In this document: positions 37,202 to 46,297 of the stretch, in pieces
Numbering within the stretch: position 1 is the stretch's first letter
Layout of the letters: each line of letters starts with the position of its first letter
DNA from: Melioribacteraceae bacterium
Lineage (GTDB): Bacteria; Bacteroidota; Ignavibacteria; Ignavibacteriales; Melioribacteraceae
Direction: 5' to 3'
DNA length: 64,000 nucleotides
Assembly: GCA_026417375.1 (NCBI GenBank)
Contig: JAOADJ010000037.1
Coordinates: 169,356 to 233,355, forward strand
Position numbers and translations under genes: made by a program
The notes under the pieces: model-generated
What the model was told of the DNA's origin: nothing
What the model saw: only the letters and a program-made list of their open reading frames with translations
The model's database searches: none

Positions 37202-37735
37202 TTAATAACCCATATTTTTTATTTGTTGAGCAATAGTAGCACCAAAGTTTTCATATGAGATTGATTGGGTAAACAATCCCCATGTTTTATTTAATGTTAA
37301 TCTTTCAAACAAAATAATTTCTTTTTTCTTAGTATCATAAATTCTAATTAATATAGGTTTAATATCAGGTTTTATTGAGAAAAACCCATTTTGTCTGTAT
37401 GTTGAATAATTCGAAGTTCTTCCAAAGACAATTAAATCAACATTAATGTCTTTGGCAATTTTTTCAACATCAGATGTATTCAAATTAGTTAATCTTAAAT
37501 CGCGGTCTAATATTATTTCCCAGGTTGAATCTTGAGTAACTACTTCAAATCCTTTTTGCAAAAAACCAATTGTTAGGGATTGATGTATGTAATCAAGATT
37601 ATAAGGATACTCTTGGTAATCATCAAAGGGCATTATTACAACAGAAGAAATTTTAGGTTTATCTTTCTCTTGTGAATAAATTGTTACGATTTGAAAAAAG
37701 AAAGAAACAAAAATTAATTTTATTAAAAATTTCAT
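37202..37735 (-). CDS. Periplasmic protein, CsgG/TolB-N-like paralogue
   Basis: Unrecognised. The 177-residue protein has a signal peptide (LIKLIFVSFFFQIVTIYSQ) without a lipobox. The mature region has SSVVIMPFDDY, GFLQKGFEVVTQDS, VDLIVFGRTSNY and a C-terminal FGATIAQQIKNMGY. This order (a P-F start, a regulator strand, a G-R strand, then an amphipathic helix) resembles proteins that assemble in the bacterial envelope, such as CsgG and GNA1162 relatives, but the identification is weak. AAAGGAA precedes the ATG. It is followed 2 bp later by its shorter lipoprotein paralogue. Confidence 0.6.
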   Translation of the reverse strand: MKFLIKLIFVSFFFQIVTIYSQEKDKPKISSVVIMPFDDYQEYPYNLDYIHQSLTIGFLQKGFEVVTQDSTWEIILDRDLRLTNLNTSDVEKIAKDINVDLIVFGRTSNYSTYRQNGFFSIKPDIKPILIRIYDTKKKEIILFERLTLNKTWGLFTQSISYENFGATIAQQIKNMGY

Positions 37736-37791
37736 TTTGAATTCCTTTCATTTGTACTAATAATAAATAAATATTTTTAAAAAGCAAAATG

Positions 37792-38853
37792 TTAATTATA
37801 TTTAACAGCAAGTTGACCACATGCAGCAGCAATATCGTCACCTTGAGTTTCTCTTATCATTACTGTAATGTTATAATTTCTTAATCTGTCTGCAAACTTA
37901 TGAATTTCATTAATTGGTGTGGGCTCTAATTCGGCAGAAATTCCAGTTGGATTCATGTGTTTTATACTGTTGAAAGGAATAATATTTATTTTACTGGGTA
38001 GTTTTGAGCAAATTCTTGCTAACTCTTTAGCATCTTCTAATCTATCATTAATGCCTTTTAACATAGTGTATTCAAATGTAATTCTTGTTTTTGATTTTAA
38101 AGCATATTCTTTCAAAGCAATTAAATTTTCATTTAGAGAATATTTCTTATTTATTGGCATTATTTTGTTTCTTACATCTTCAAAAGGAGAATGCAAAGAC
38201 AAAGCTAGTTTTATTCTGTAATTCTTTTCGGTTAATTCTTTAATTTTATTTGCAATTCCTGCTGTAGAAATAGTTATTCTTGTTCTGCTTAAGCCTTTTG
38301 TTAATTCATGTGTAAATATTTCAATTGATTTTAATGTATTTTCAAAATTTAAAAGTGGTTCACCCATTCCCATAAACACAATATTTGTTATTTTATTTTT
38401 ACCAACTTCTTTTGCTGTTAAAAGATATTGATCAACTATTTCTCCTGTTGTTAAATTTCTTTTATAACCCATTAATCCGGTTGCACAAAATTTGCAATCA
38501 AGTGGACAACCAACCTGAGTTGAAATACAAAGAGTGTTTCTTTCGCCTTCGGGAATTAAAACAGATTCAATTTTTTTACCATCAATTGTATTGAATAAAA
38601 ATTTTTTTGTTTGAGTTGAAGGTGAACTTTGAATATCTAACAATTGAAGTGTTTGAAGTGTAAATCTTTCTTTTAAGTTATGTCGAAATTCTTTAGAAAG
38701 ATTTTTCATCTCATCGAAATCAAAAACAACATGATTGTACATCCAATTAAAAACTTGTGATGCTCTATATTTAGGTTGACCAGTTTCTAAAAAAAATTCT
38801 TCCAGCTCTTTTAATGTCAAACCTTTTAATGTTTCTATCTTTTCATTTTTCAT
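37792..38853 (-). CDS. rlmN: Dual-specificity rRNA/tRNA methyltransferase RlmN
   Basis: Radical SAM enzyme that methylates C2 of A2503 in 23S rRNA and A37 in some tRNAs. The 353-residue protein has the cluster motif VGCPLDCKFCATG (Cys at about residues 114-121), FMGMGEPLLN and ISTAGI. The resolving C-terminal Cys lies in ACGQLAVKY and the methyl-carrying Cys in the 118 region. The family length and domain order are complete, including the N-terminal helical SAM-pocket domain (LEEFFLETGQPKYRASQ). It is monocistronic, with about 136 bp to the divergent acyl-CoA dehydrogenase gene. Confidence 0.96.
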   Translation of the reverse strand: MKNEKIETLKGLTLKELEEFFLETGQPKYRASQVFNWMYNHVVFDFDEMKNLSKEFRHNLKERFTLQTLQLLDIQSSPSTQTKKFLFNTIDGKKIESVLIPEGERNTLCISTQVGCPLDCKFCATGLMGYKRNLTTGEIVDQYLLTAKEVGKNKITNIVFMGMGEPLLNFENTLKSIEIFTHELTKGLSRTRITISTAGIANKIKELTEKNYRIKLALSLHSPFEDVRNKIMPINKKYSLNENLIALKEYALKSKTRITFEYTMLKGINDRLEDAKELARICSKLPSKINIIPFNSIKHMNPTGISAELEPTPINEIHKFADRLRNYNITVMIRETQGDDIAAACGQLAVKYN

Positions 38854-38989
38854 AATGTAAATATATCAATAAGATGTAACAAAATAATTTCAACAAATTA
38901 TTTTAATTATAAATTCACTTTTTTTTTGAAAAATCATTCCTTACTTTTTCGCATAAAAAATTAACCCAAAACAAAATTTTGGAGAAAAC

Positions 38990-40132
38990 ATGAATTTTGA
39001 TTTTACTGAAGATCAATTAATGATTCAACAAACCGCAAAAGATTTCGCCACAAGTGAAATTGCCCCAACTTCAATTGAAAGAGATAAGAATGCGGAATTT
39101 CCTTATGAAATAGTTAAAAAACTTGGTGAACTCGGCTTTATGGGAATGATGGTTTCACCAGAGTATGATGGTGCCGGACTCGATACAATAAGTTATGTTT
39201 TAGCAATGATTGAAATTTCTAAAGTTGATGCAAGCGTAGGTGTAATTATGTCTGTTAATAATTCTCTTGTTTGCTATGGATTAGAAAAATGGGGAAGTGA
39301 TTACATAAAAGAAAAATATTTAAAACCATTAGCACGCGGTGAAAAATTAGGAGCATTTGCACTTTCTGAACCAGAAGCAGGAAGCGATGCAACAAAACAA
39401 CATACTTATGCAAATAAAGTTGATGGTGGTTGGTCAATAAATGGAATTAAAAACTGGATTACAAATGGTGTTAATGCAGATTATTATTTGGTAATTGCTC
39501 AAACTGATAAAGAAAAAGGGCATCATGGAATTACAACATTTTTAGTTGAAAAAGGTACACCGGGTTTTACACATGGAGTAAAAGAAGATAAACTTGGAAT
39601 CCGTAGCAGTGATACTTGTTCACTTTCATTTGAAAATTGTGTTGTTCCAGAAAAAAATATTGTTTGGGAAATTGGTAAAGGATTTAACTTTGCCATGAAC
39701 ACTTTAAATGGTGGAAGAATTGGAATTGCAGCCCAAGCAGTTGGAATTGCTGAAGGTTCTTTGGAAGCTGCAATTAAATATGCCAAAACAAGAAAAGCTT
39801 TTGGAACTGAAATTGCAAATCATCAGGCAATACAATTTAAATTAGCTGATATGTCAACTAAAGTTGAAGCTGCTAAATTACTAACATTAAAAGCTGCAGC
39901 ATTAAAAGATGCCGGCAAAAAATATGTTAAAGAAGCAGCTATGGCAAAATTATATGCATCTAAAATTGCAGTTGAATGTGCATTGGAAGCAATTCAGATT
40001 CATGGTGGTTATGGTTACGTTCGTGAATATCAAGTTGAAAGATTTTTACGTGACGCTAAAATTACAGAAATCTATGAAGGTACATCTGAAATACAAAAAA
40101 TTGTTATTGCAAGAGAGTTATTAAGAGACTAA
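38990..40132 (+). CDS. Short-chain-type acyl-CoA dehydrogenase
   Basis: The 380-residue flavoenzyme oxidises acyl-CoA at the alpha-beta bond. It has the N-terminal helical domain (FDFTEDQLMIQQTAKDFA) and the FAD-binding FALSEPEAGSD and WITNG motifs. The late active-site region is GGYGYVREYQVERFLRDAKI, followed by EIYEGTSEIQ with the catalytic Glu near residue 364. The length and the GTSEIQ signature match butyryl/short-chain dehydrogenases, but chain length cannot be fixed by eye. GGAG precedes the ATG. Its TAA overlaps the start of the next, unrelated envelope gene by one base. No ETF genes are nearby. Confidence 0.95.
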   Translation: MNFDFTEDQLMIQQTAKDFATSEIAPTSIERDKNAEFPYEIVKKLGELGFMGMMVSPEYDGAGLDTISYVLAMIEISKVDASVGVIMSVNNSLVCYGLEKWGSDYIKEKYLKPLARGEKLGAFALSEPEAGSDATKQHTYANKVDGGWSINGIKNWITNGVNADYYLVIAQTDKEKGHHGITTFLVEKGTPGFTHGVKEDKLGIRSSDTCSLSFENCVVPEKNIVWEIGKGFNFAMNTLNGGRIGIAAQAVGIAEGSLEAAIKYAKTRKAFGTEIANHQAIQFKLADMSTKVEAAKLLTLKAAALKDAGKKYVKEAAMAKLYASKIAVECALEAIQIHGGYGYVREYQVERFLRDAKITEIYEGTSEIQKIVIARELLRD

Positions 40133-40512
40133 TGAAGATATTATTTTTTATATCAGTTCTTTTTGTTTCAATTTCTGCCCAGCCTGAAATGAATAAATGG
40201 AAACCCAAAACTGTTGATTATGTTTTTGTGGTTCAAAAGGAAAAAGATTATAAATCAAATTCAATTTTTTCGCATCTGCAAAATGTTTATACTTTTTTAA
40301 TTAGTGAGCCGGATGGTGACAATTGTCCATTTTCGCCATCCTGTTCAAATTTTTTTGTGGAAGCTGTTGAAAAAACAAATTTTTTTTCAGGCACACTTTT
40401 ATTTATGGATAGATTTACACGCGATATGAATCCCATTAAAAATTTGAAGCAATACCAAAAAATTTCTGATAAGAAACTTTATGATCCGGTTGAAAATTAT
40501 TTATTTGATTGA
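40132..40512 (+). CDS. YidD-like protein with signal peptide
   Basis: The 126-residue protein begins with a signal peptide (KILFFISVLFVSISAQ). Near residues 64-105 it has CPFSPSCSNFFVEAVEK followed by GTLLFMDRFTRD. This is a divergent version of the YidD pattern (C-x-F-x-P-S-C-S-x-Y...A, then G...R-x-x-R), normally found on a short cytoplasmic protein linked to membrane-protein insertion. Export of a YidD-like domain is unusual and argues for a different job. It is the first of three genes that overlap end to end, followed by two proteins that share a membrane domain. Confidence 0.65.
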   Translation: MKILFFISVLFVSISAQPEMNKWKPKTVDYVFVVQKEKDYKSNSIFSHLQNVYTFLISEPDGDNCPFSPSCSNFFVEAVEKTNFFSGTLLFMDRFTRDMNPIKNLKQYQKISDKKLYDPVENYLFD

Positions 40513-40517
40513 ATTCT

Positions 40518-41366
40518 ATGCTTAAGAATAAATTATTTATTATTTGTTTTTTTGTTGCACTTAATTTATTAGCTCAAGTAAATAATGATATTTACAGTTT
40601 AGAAAACAGAGTAAATTTTGCAAATCATCTGTATAAAGAAACAGATTATTTGAGAGCAATTGATGAATACAAAATAATTTTGCAAAATGTTGAAAATGAT
40701 ACAATCAGATTTAGATTTGCCAATAGTTTCTTAAAATTAAATCGATTTGATGAAGCTTCTGAAAATTTTAAAACCTTATTTTTTACTTCTCTTTCAAACG
40801 AAGCAAAATTATTTTATTTCAAATCCAATTTTCTTAAAAATGACTTTAAATTATTCAGAAAATTAGTTGAAAATAAAGTTTATCTGCCGGAAAAATTTTA
40901 TAATGAGGTTAATAAGCTAAATTCAATATCATACTTTTTAGATAATGAAATTTTACCACAGCAAGGAATATTATTGAATCCATTTGAAGATTCATTACAA
41001 ACAAAACTTTACCTTTTTTATCAGCTTAAAAAAAATCCACCGAGCAAAAATCCAATTCAAGCAGCAATATTTTCTTCATTAATTCCCGGAGCAGGAAAAA
41101 TTTATACTGGCGAATTATCAGATGGAATAATATCTTTTATTGCAACAACAGTTTCTCTTTATTTATCAATAAATAATTTTCAAAACAATCATCAATTCAG
41201 AGGTTGGGTCTTTGCCGGAATTTCTTCTCTTTTTTATGCCGGCAATATTTATGGTTCATATATATCAGCTAAAAAATTTAATGATGAATCAAAAAATAAA
41301 GTTCAAAATGAAATTGAATCTTTCTTTAAACAAAGAAATTATTTTTTGCCACAAATTGAATTTTAA
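40518..41366 (+). CDS. TPR protein with membrane C-terminus (PGAGKIYTG domain)
   Basis: Signal peptide FIICFFVALNLLAQ, then TPR-like helices (YKETDYLRAIDEYKIIL; LNRFDEASENFKTLF) over about residues 25-110. The C-terminal region has SSLIPGAGKIYTGELSDGI followed by two hydrophobic spans. The S-x-x-P-G-x-G-x-x-Y-x-G signature is that of the DUF5683/TM2-like family. The next gene has the same two-part design, so they are paralogues. ATG at 40518 is preferred to TTG at 40509. Function is unknown; the operon with a YidD-like gene suggests envelope assembly. Confidence 0.7.
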   Translation: MLKNKLFIICFFVALNLLAQVNNDIYSLENRVNFANHLYKETDYLRAIDEYKIILQNVENDTIRFRFANSFLKLNRFDEASENFKTLFFTSLSNEAKLFYFKSNFLKNDFKLFRKLVENKVYLPEKFYNEVNKLNSISYFLDNEILPQQGILLNPFEDSLQTKLYLFYQLKKNPPSKNPIQAAIFSSLIPGAGKIYTGELSDGIISFIATTVSLYLSINNFQNNHQFRGWVFAGISSLFYAGNIYGSYISAKKFNDESKNKVQNEIESFFKQRNYFLPQIEF

Positions 41367-42202
41367 TGAGAATAATTTTAACAAAGTTTTTATTTCTAAT
41401 AATACTATTAGAAAATAATTTCGCTCAAACTTCCATTGAAGAAGTATATTCTTTAGCTAATAAGTTGTTTGAAAATAAAAATTACTTCGATGCTATTACT
41501 GAATATAAAAGAGTTAATTATTTTGATACAAAAAAAGAATACTCTTTCGATACAAACTATAAAATCGGGTTGTGTTATAAATATGGCGGCTTTTATGAAA
41601 ACTCAATTCAGTATTTTTATGATGCATTAAAATATTCAAAAAATTTTGATAATACTTTTGAAATAAAAACTCAAATAATTAGAGTAAATATTTTACGTAA
41701 AACAATTGATAGAGCTTTTCAACTTTGTAATGAATTAGAAAAAGATGTTTTATTTCAAAGTAAAACAGATGAAATTAATTATTGGAAAGGATGGTGTTAT
41801 ATTTTCAATGATGATTGGAATAATGCTGAACTGACTTTTGCCAAAACATATTTAGGAAAAGATATTTATTTACTTGCAAAAAAAGTTAATAAAGAAAAAC
41901 TTTCTGTAACATTTGCAAAGGTTATTTCTTATATTTTGCCAGGAAGTGGACAAATTTATGCAGGTAAATATATATCCGGATTGCTTTCATTAGCTTGGAA
42001 TCTTGTTGCGGGTTATTTTACAATAAATTCCTTTTTGGAACAACGAGCTTTTGATGGTATAATAGTAGGAGAACTAGTTTGGTTAAGGTTTTATAAAGGT
42101 AATGTTGAAAATTCTGAAAATTTTACCATCGATAAAAATTTATCAATAACAAATAATGCAATGAAATTTTTACAAGAAGAATATAGAGGATTAAAACCGT
42201 GA
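41366..42202 (+). CDS. TPR protein with membrane C-terminus, second paralogue
   Basis: Signal peptide ILTKFLFLIILLENNFAQ, then TPR-like repeats (NKNYFDAITEYKRV; YGGFYENSIQYFYDAL) and a C-terminal ISYILPGSGQIYAGKYISGL with a hydrophobic span. This matches the architecture of the preceding gene, 40518-41366. Between the two, sequence identity is low outside the P-G-x-G-x-I-Y-x-G motif. It overlaps the previous stop by one base and the next gene by 4 bp, so all four genes from the YidD-like one to the ACT protein may be one transcript. Confidence 0.7.
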   Translation: MRIILTKFLFLIILLENNFAQTSIEEVYSLANKLFENKNYFDAITEYKRVNYFDTKKEYSFDTNYKIGLCYKYGGFYENSIQYFYDALKYSKNFDNTFEIKTQIIRVNILRKTIDRAFQLCNELEKDVLFQSKTDEINYWKGWCYIFNDDWNNAELTFAKTYLGKDIYLLAKKVNKEKLSVTFAKVISYILPGSGQIYAGKYISGLLSLAWNLVAGYFTINSFLEQRAFDGIIVGELVWLRFYKGNVENSENFTIDKNLSITNNAMKFLQEEYRGLKP

Positions 42203-42621
42203 AACTTTCTGAAAATGAAATAAGAAAAATTACCTATGAAACAATTGAAGAATTAGGAACAAATGTTTCTCAAGATGTAATTAAAGAAGCAGTAAAAAAG
42301 AAAATCGAATCACTTAATAATGTGCCCTTGAGTTCAATAAACGAAAGCTCTGGCAAAGTAATATTAACTTCGTTTGGTCTAAACAAACCCGGAATCGTAG
42401 CAGCAATAACATCTGCCTTAGGCAATTTTAACTGCGATATTCAAGATTTAAGTCAAAGAATTATAGGAGATTTTTTTACAATAATTATGATTCTTGATAT
42501 TTCATCATCTTCAAAAGATCTAAAGGAAATTCAGGAAGAAATGAGAAAAACAGCAGAACAATTAAACATAAAAATATATCTTCAACATGAAGATGTATTT
42601 AGATTTATGCATAGAATTTAA
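42199..42621 (+). CDS. ACT-domain protein (UPF0237-like)
   Basis: The protein has 140 residues and starts at GTG. An N-terminal helical segment (about residues 1-45) is followed by an ACT domain: KVILTSFGLNKPGIVAAITS, then CDIQDLSQRIIGDFFTIIMI. Such stand-alone ACT proteins are small-molecule sensors. They are typically encoded next to a DUF711/UPF0210 protein, as here, where the next gene begins 19 bp later. The ligand is unknown. The N-terminal extension is longer than in the usual 90-residue UPF0237 proteins. Confidence 0.85.
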   Translation: MKLSENEIRKITYETIEELGTNVSQDVIKEAVKKKIESLNNVPLSSINESSGKVILTSFGLNKPGIVAAITSALGNFNCDIQDLSQRIIGDFFTIIMILDISSSSKDLKEIQEEMRKTAEQLNIKIYLQHEDVFRFMHRI

Positions 42622-42640
42622 AATCAAAATACGGTAAAAT

Positions 42641-44002
42641 ATGAATTACGAATTCACAGAAATTTTAGAAACAATTCGAATGACTGAAATTGAGCATTTT
42701 GACATTCGAACAGTTACACTTGGAATAAGTTTAAGAGATTGCCACGATAGAAATCTTGAAATAACAAAACAAAAAATTTATGACAAAATTTTAAAGTATG
42801 GAAAAAACCATGTAAAAAATGCAAAAGAAGTTGAAGCACAATTTGGAATTTCAATTGCAAATAAAAGAGTTTCAGTTACACCAATTTCAATTCCATTCGA
42901 TTCCTTAACTGCCGAAGAATTTATCGAAATAGCAAAAACATTAGATAAAGCAGCTGAAGATATAGGAATAGATTACATAGCAGGATTTTCTGCACTAGTG
43001 CAAAAAGGAATGACAAACGGGGAAAGAGAATTAATAAAATCAATTCCATTTGCACTTTCTCAAACAAAAAGAGTTTGTTCAAGTGTTAATATTGGTTCTA
43101 CAAAAGCCGGAATCAATATGGACGCAGTTAATTTAATGTCCGAAGTAATAAAAAAAACAGCTGAACTAACAAAAGAAAAAGATTCAATAGGTTGTGCAAA
43201 ATTAGTTGTGTTTGCAAATGCAGTTGAAGATAATCCATTTGTTGCAGGTGCTTTTCATGGTGTAACAGAACCAGAAGTTGTTCTTAATGTTGGTATAAGT
43301 GGACCCGGAGTTGTTTTGGATGCAATAAAAGAAGCAGGAAAAGTTGATTTACAAACCCTTTCCGAAGTAATTAAGAAAACAATATTCAAAATAACCAGAG
43401 CGGGTGAATTAATAGGTAGAAAAGTTGCAGAAAAAAATGGTGTCCCATTTGGTATTGTTGATATTTCATTAGCCCCAACTCCAGCTGAAGGAGATAGCAT
43501 TGCAGATATTTTAAAGGCAATGGGAGTTGAAGATGTTGGAGCTCCTGGCACAACTGCTGCATTAGCAATGTTAAATGATTCAGTAAAAAAAGCTGGATTG
43601 ATGGCTAGTTCATCTGTTGGTGGAATGAGTGGTGCATTTATTCCTGTAAGCGAAGATATGGGAATGATTCGTGCCGTTCAGGCAGGAAATTTATCTCTTG
43701 AAAAACTTGAAGCAATGACTGCAGTTTGTTCTGTCGGACTTGATATGATTGCTATTCCCGGTGATACACCGGCTTCTACTATTGCAGGTATAATAGCAGA
43801 TGAAGCAGCAATTGGAATAATAAATGATAAAACAACAGCTGTAAGAATTATTCCTGCTTATGGAAAAAAAGTAGGTGAAATGGTCGATTATGGCGGATTA
43901 CTCGGTTTAGCACCGGTGATGGAAGTTCGTACTATAAGCTCTCAAAATTTTGTTTCTCGTGGAGGTAGAATTCCTGCTCCTATGAGAAGTTTAACTAACT
44001 AA
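42641..44002 (+). CDS. DUF711/UPF0210 family protein
   Basis: The 453-residue protein matches the UPF0210 family throughout: an N-terminal [20 protein letters not shown], central [11 protein letters not shown] and [20 protein letters not shown], and a C-terminal [15 protein letters not shown]. The fold is related to the glycyl-radical PFL-like superfamily without the radical loop; its activity is unknown. It pairs with the ACT protein upstream, an arrangement seen in many bacteria and archaea. No strong Shine-Dalgarno precedes the ATG. The next gene has its own strong ribosome site. Confidence 0.92.
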   Translation: MNYEFTEILETIRMTEIEHFDIRTVTLGISLRDCHDRNLEITKQKIYDKILKYGKNHVKNAKEVEAQFGISIANKRVSVTPISIPFDSLTAEEFIEIAKTLDKAAEDIGIDYIAGFSALVQKGMTNGERELIKSIPFALSQTKRVCSSVNIGSTKAGINMDAVNLMSEVIKKTAELTKEKDSIGCAKLVVFANAVEDNPFVAGAFHGVTEPEVVLNVGISGPGVVLDAIKEAGKVDLQTLSEVIKKTIFKITRAGELIGRKVAEKNGVPFGIVDISLAPTPAEGDSIADILKAMGVEDVGAPGTTAALAMLNDSVKKAGLMASSSVGGMSGAFIPVSEDMGMIRAVQAGNLSLEKLEAMTAVCSVGLDMIAIPGDTPASTIAGIIADEAAIGIINDKTTAVRIIPAYGKKVGEMVDYGGLLGLAPVMEVRTISSQNFVSRGGRIPAPMRSLTN

Positions 44003-44028
44003 TTTAATTCTTAATAAGAGGAGGTTAA

Positions 44029-44634
44029 ATGAAAAAAGGATGGATAATTGCGTTGGGTGTTGTGGGTGTTATAATATTTTTTGCAATTATAATTATAAGT
44101 TGGGCTATAGGAAAATATAATTCATTTGTTTCTTTGAATGAAGGTGTTAAAAGTTCATGGAGTCAAGTTGAAAATGTTTATCAAAGAAGAGCTGATCTAA
44201 TTCCTAATTTAGTTGCTACTGTAAAAGGTGTTGCAAATTTTGAAAAAGAAACTTATACAGCAGTTACAGAAGCACGTGCTAAGGTTGGGCAAGTTAAAAT
44301 TACCGCTGAACAATTAGATGATCCGGAAGCTTTTGCCCGCTTTCAAAGAGCTCAGGATGGTCTTTCTGGGGCTTTACAAAGGTTAATGGTTGTTGCTGAA
44401 AATTATCCGCAACTAAAAGCAAATGAAAACTTTTTACAACTTCAAGCTCAGTTAGAAGGAACAGAAAACAGAATTACCGTAGAAAGACAAAAATTTAATC
44501 AGGTAGTTCAGGAATATAATACTGCAATTAAGAGATTTCCGGGAATGTTAATTGCAAATTTTGGTGGATTTAGAGAAAAGCAATATTTCAAAGCTGCTGA
44601 AGGGGCTGATCAGGTTCCTAAAGTACAATTTTAA
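44029..44634 (+). CDS. lemA: LemA family membrane-anchored protein
   Basis: The 201-residue protein has one N-terminal membrane helix (WIIALGVVGVIIFFAIIIISW) with a short cytoplasmic start, and an extracytoplasmic helical bundle. The family motif VYQRRADLIPNLVATVKG is present, as are ERQKFNQVVQEYN and RFPGMLIANFGGFREKQYF. Function is unclear; LemA is often encoded with TPM-domain proteins such as the next gene, which begins 18 bp downstream, and may bind or stabilise it. GAGGAGG at 44018-44024 is an unusually strong ribosome site for this window. Confidence 0.95.
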   Translation: MKKGWIIALGVVGVIIFFAIIIISWAIGKYNSFVSLNEGVKSSWSQVENVYQRRADLIPNLVATVKGVANFEKETYTAVTEARAKVGQVKITAEQLDDPEAFARFQRAQDGLSGALQRLMVVAENYPQLKANENFLQLQAQLEGTENRITVERQKFNQVVQEYNTAIKRFPGMLIANFGGFREKQYFKAAEGADQVPKVQF

Positions 44635-44652
44635 AATAGATAAGAGTATAGA

Positions 44653-45405
44653 GTGAAAAGATCATTACTTATTTCTAACATAATAATAATTTTATTTTTA
44701 AATAGTAGTATTAATTTTGCACAAATTAATATTCCTATTCTTAAAAATTATGCTAATGATTTTACCAATACTTTAAATAGTAGTGAACTTTTCACTCTTG
44801 AAAACAAATTAAAATCCTTTGATGATTCAACTTCTAATCAAGTCCTATTTTTAATGATTTCAACATTGGATGGATATTCTTTAGAAAGTTATACTTTTGA
44901 AACTGCCACAAAAAATAAAATTGGTTCTAAAAAAAATAACAATGGAGTTTTATTTTTTGTTGCAAAAGAAGATAGAAAAATGAGAATTGAAGTTGGATAT
45001 GGATTAGAAGGAGCATTACCTGATGCACTTGCCAGTTCAATTTTAAGAAATGAAGTAAGACCATATTTCAAAGCGGGTGATTATTATGGAGGAATTACAG
45101 CTGGTATAGATGCAATTATTTCTGCTACAAAAGGTGAATATAAAGCAGAAAAGAAAAGTGAAAAAACTAAAGGTATATCATTTTTCTTTTTAATTATATT
45201 ATTCATAATTATATCTTTGATCAGCAGAAGAGGAGGAAGAGGAGGTGGTGGTGGAAGTGGAATTTTACCATGGTTAATTTTAAGTTCAATGAGCAGTGGT
45301 AGAAGTAGTTGGGGTTCTTCAGGTGGTTTTGGTGGCTTTAGTGGGGGTGGTTTTAGCGGCGGTGGTGGATCTTTTGGTGGTGGAGGAGCGAGCGGAAGTT
45401 GGTAA
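44653..45405 (+). CDS. TPM-domain membrane protein (YgcG-like)
   Basis: Begins at GTG with a signal peptide (ISNIIIILFLNSSINFAQ). A TPM domain (about residues 28-150) follows, including NNNGVLFFVAKEDRKMRIEV and EVGYGLEGALPD. Then come a membrane helix (ISFFFLIILFIIISLI) and a Gly/Ser-rich tail with FGGFSGGGFSGGGGSFGGG. This order is typical of LemA-partner proteins; TPM domains have been linked to phosphatase activity and photosystem repair in other organisms. It follows lemA by 18 bp and is the last gene before a gap with an AT hairpin. Confidence 0.9.
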   Translation: MKRSLLISNIIIILFLNSSINFAQINIPILKNYANDFTNTLNSSELFTLENKLKSFDDSTSNQVLFLMISTLDGYSLESYTFETATKNKIGSKKNNNGVLFFVAKEDRKMRIEVGYGLEGALPDALASSILRNEVRPYFKAGDYYGGITAGIDAIISATKGEYKAEKKSEKTKGISFFFLIILFIIISLISRRGGRGGGGGSGILPWLILSSMSSGRSSWGSSGGFGGFSGGGFSGGGGSFGGGGASGSW

Positions 45406-45412
45406 TTTCTTT

Positions 45413-45438
45413 AAAAAACAGCGTTTTTTGTTCTTTTT
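45413..45438 (+). terminator. Weak AT-hairpin, possible terminator
   Basis: AAAAAAC (45413-45419) pairs with GTTTTTT (45423-45429) around AGC, followed by GTTCTTTTTTTG. The stem is nearly all A-T, so the call is weak, but it sits immediately after the lemA/TPM genes. Confidence 0.35.
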
Positions 45439-45518
45439 TTGCTCAAAAAAAATTTTTTTTAATTTTAATTAACATTTTCTTGCAGTATTAACCTTCTTTT
45501 ATTATTATTTCAAGCGAT

Positions 45519-45878
45519 TTGGAAGATATTTTACAAGGTATAGAACTTTTTAATAATTGCGACTTTTTTGAAGCTCATGACTTTTTTGAAGATCTTTGGT
45601 TCGAAAGTAATTTAATTGATAAAAAATTTTATCAAAGTTTAGTTCATATTTCTGTTGGTAGTTTTCATTTAATATCCGGAAATTATTTTGGAACTGTTAG
45701 TCAATTTGAAAAGTTTGTAAAAAAAATTGAGTATTATCTTCCAGAATATAAAAATATTAATACAGAGAAATTAAAATTAGAAATCTTGGTTCTTTTAAAT
45801 GATTTAAAGGAAAATAAAAGAAAATTTAATCCAATAAATTTTTGGAATTTGATTCCTAAAATTGAAATAATAAAATAA
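45519..45878 (+). CDS. DUF309 domain protein
   Basis: The 119-residue protein begins at TTG and carries the DUF309 signature FNNCDFFEAHDFFEDLWFE near residue 9. A helical pair (YQSLVHISVGSFHLISGNYF) follows. No function is known for the family. The start has no Shine-Dalgarno and no ATG lies upstream in frame, so the exact start is uncertain. A very strong ribosome site for the next gene follows 27 bp later. Confidence 0.85.
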   Translation: MEDILQGIELFNNCDFFEAHDFFEDLWFESNLIDKKFYQSLVHISVGSFHLISGNYFGTVSQFEKFVKKIEYYLPEYKNINTEKLKLEILVLLNDLKENKRKFNPINFWNLIPKIEIIK

Positions 45879-45905
45879 AATTTCACAAAACTAAGGAGGC
45901 CCTTT

Positions 45906-46238
45906 ATGGCAATAATGATAACTGAAGATTGCATCAATTGTGGTGCTTGTGAACCTGAATGCCCAAATACAGCTATATATGAAGGTGGAGCTGAATGGAA
46001 GTTGGGTGATAAAACATTTGGATTAGAGGATGCTGCTCCAAGTGGTGCAACTGGTTTTGCAAAAGCAGATTTTTTCTATATCGTTCCTGATAAATGTACT
46101 GAATGTGTCGGCTTTCATGATGAACCACAATGCGCTGCTGTTTGTCCGGTTGATTGCTGTGTTCAGGATCCTAATAATGTTGAATCAAAAGAGCAACTTC
46201 TTGCTAAAAAAGATTATCTCGATTCTTTAGGCAGATAA
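45906..46238 (+). CDS. 2[4Fe-4S] ferredoxin
   Basis: The 110-residue ferredoxin has cluster motifs [12 protein letters not shown] and a second set formed by [18 protein letters not shown], with the eight-residue insert between the second and third Cys that is typical of Chlorobi/Bacteroidetes-type ferredoxins. It is a low-potential electron carrier; possible clients in this window include the Mo hydroxylases and YgfK, but nothing links them directly. AAGGAGG (45893-45899) is the strongest ribosome site I saw, which suggests high expression. A good terminator follows. Confidence 0.95.
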   Translation: MAIMITEDCINCGACEPECPNTAIYEGGAEWKLGDKTFGLEDAAPSGATGFAKADFFYIVPDKCTECVGFHDEPQCAAVCPVDCCVQDPNNVESKEQLLAKKDYLDSLGR

Positions 46239-46261
46239 TTTTTTTAATCAGAATTTTATTA

Positions 46262-46297
46262 TAGTCAGTTTTTGATGCTTCAAAGACTGACTTTTTT
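46262..46297 (+). terminator. Intrinsic terminator after ferredoxin
   Basis: AGTCAGT (46263-46269) pairs with ACTGACT (46286-46292), with an inner TTTGA/TCAAA helix, then a run of T. The stop of the convergent gene on the other strand lies at the end of the T run. Confidence 0.85.

Noticed and set aside
45413..45470. Riboswitch or small RNA in the gap after the TPM gene
   Set aside because: Only homopolymer A/T runs and a weak hairpin are visible; nothing matches a known structured RNA.
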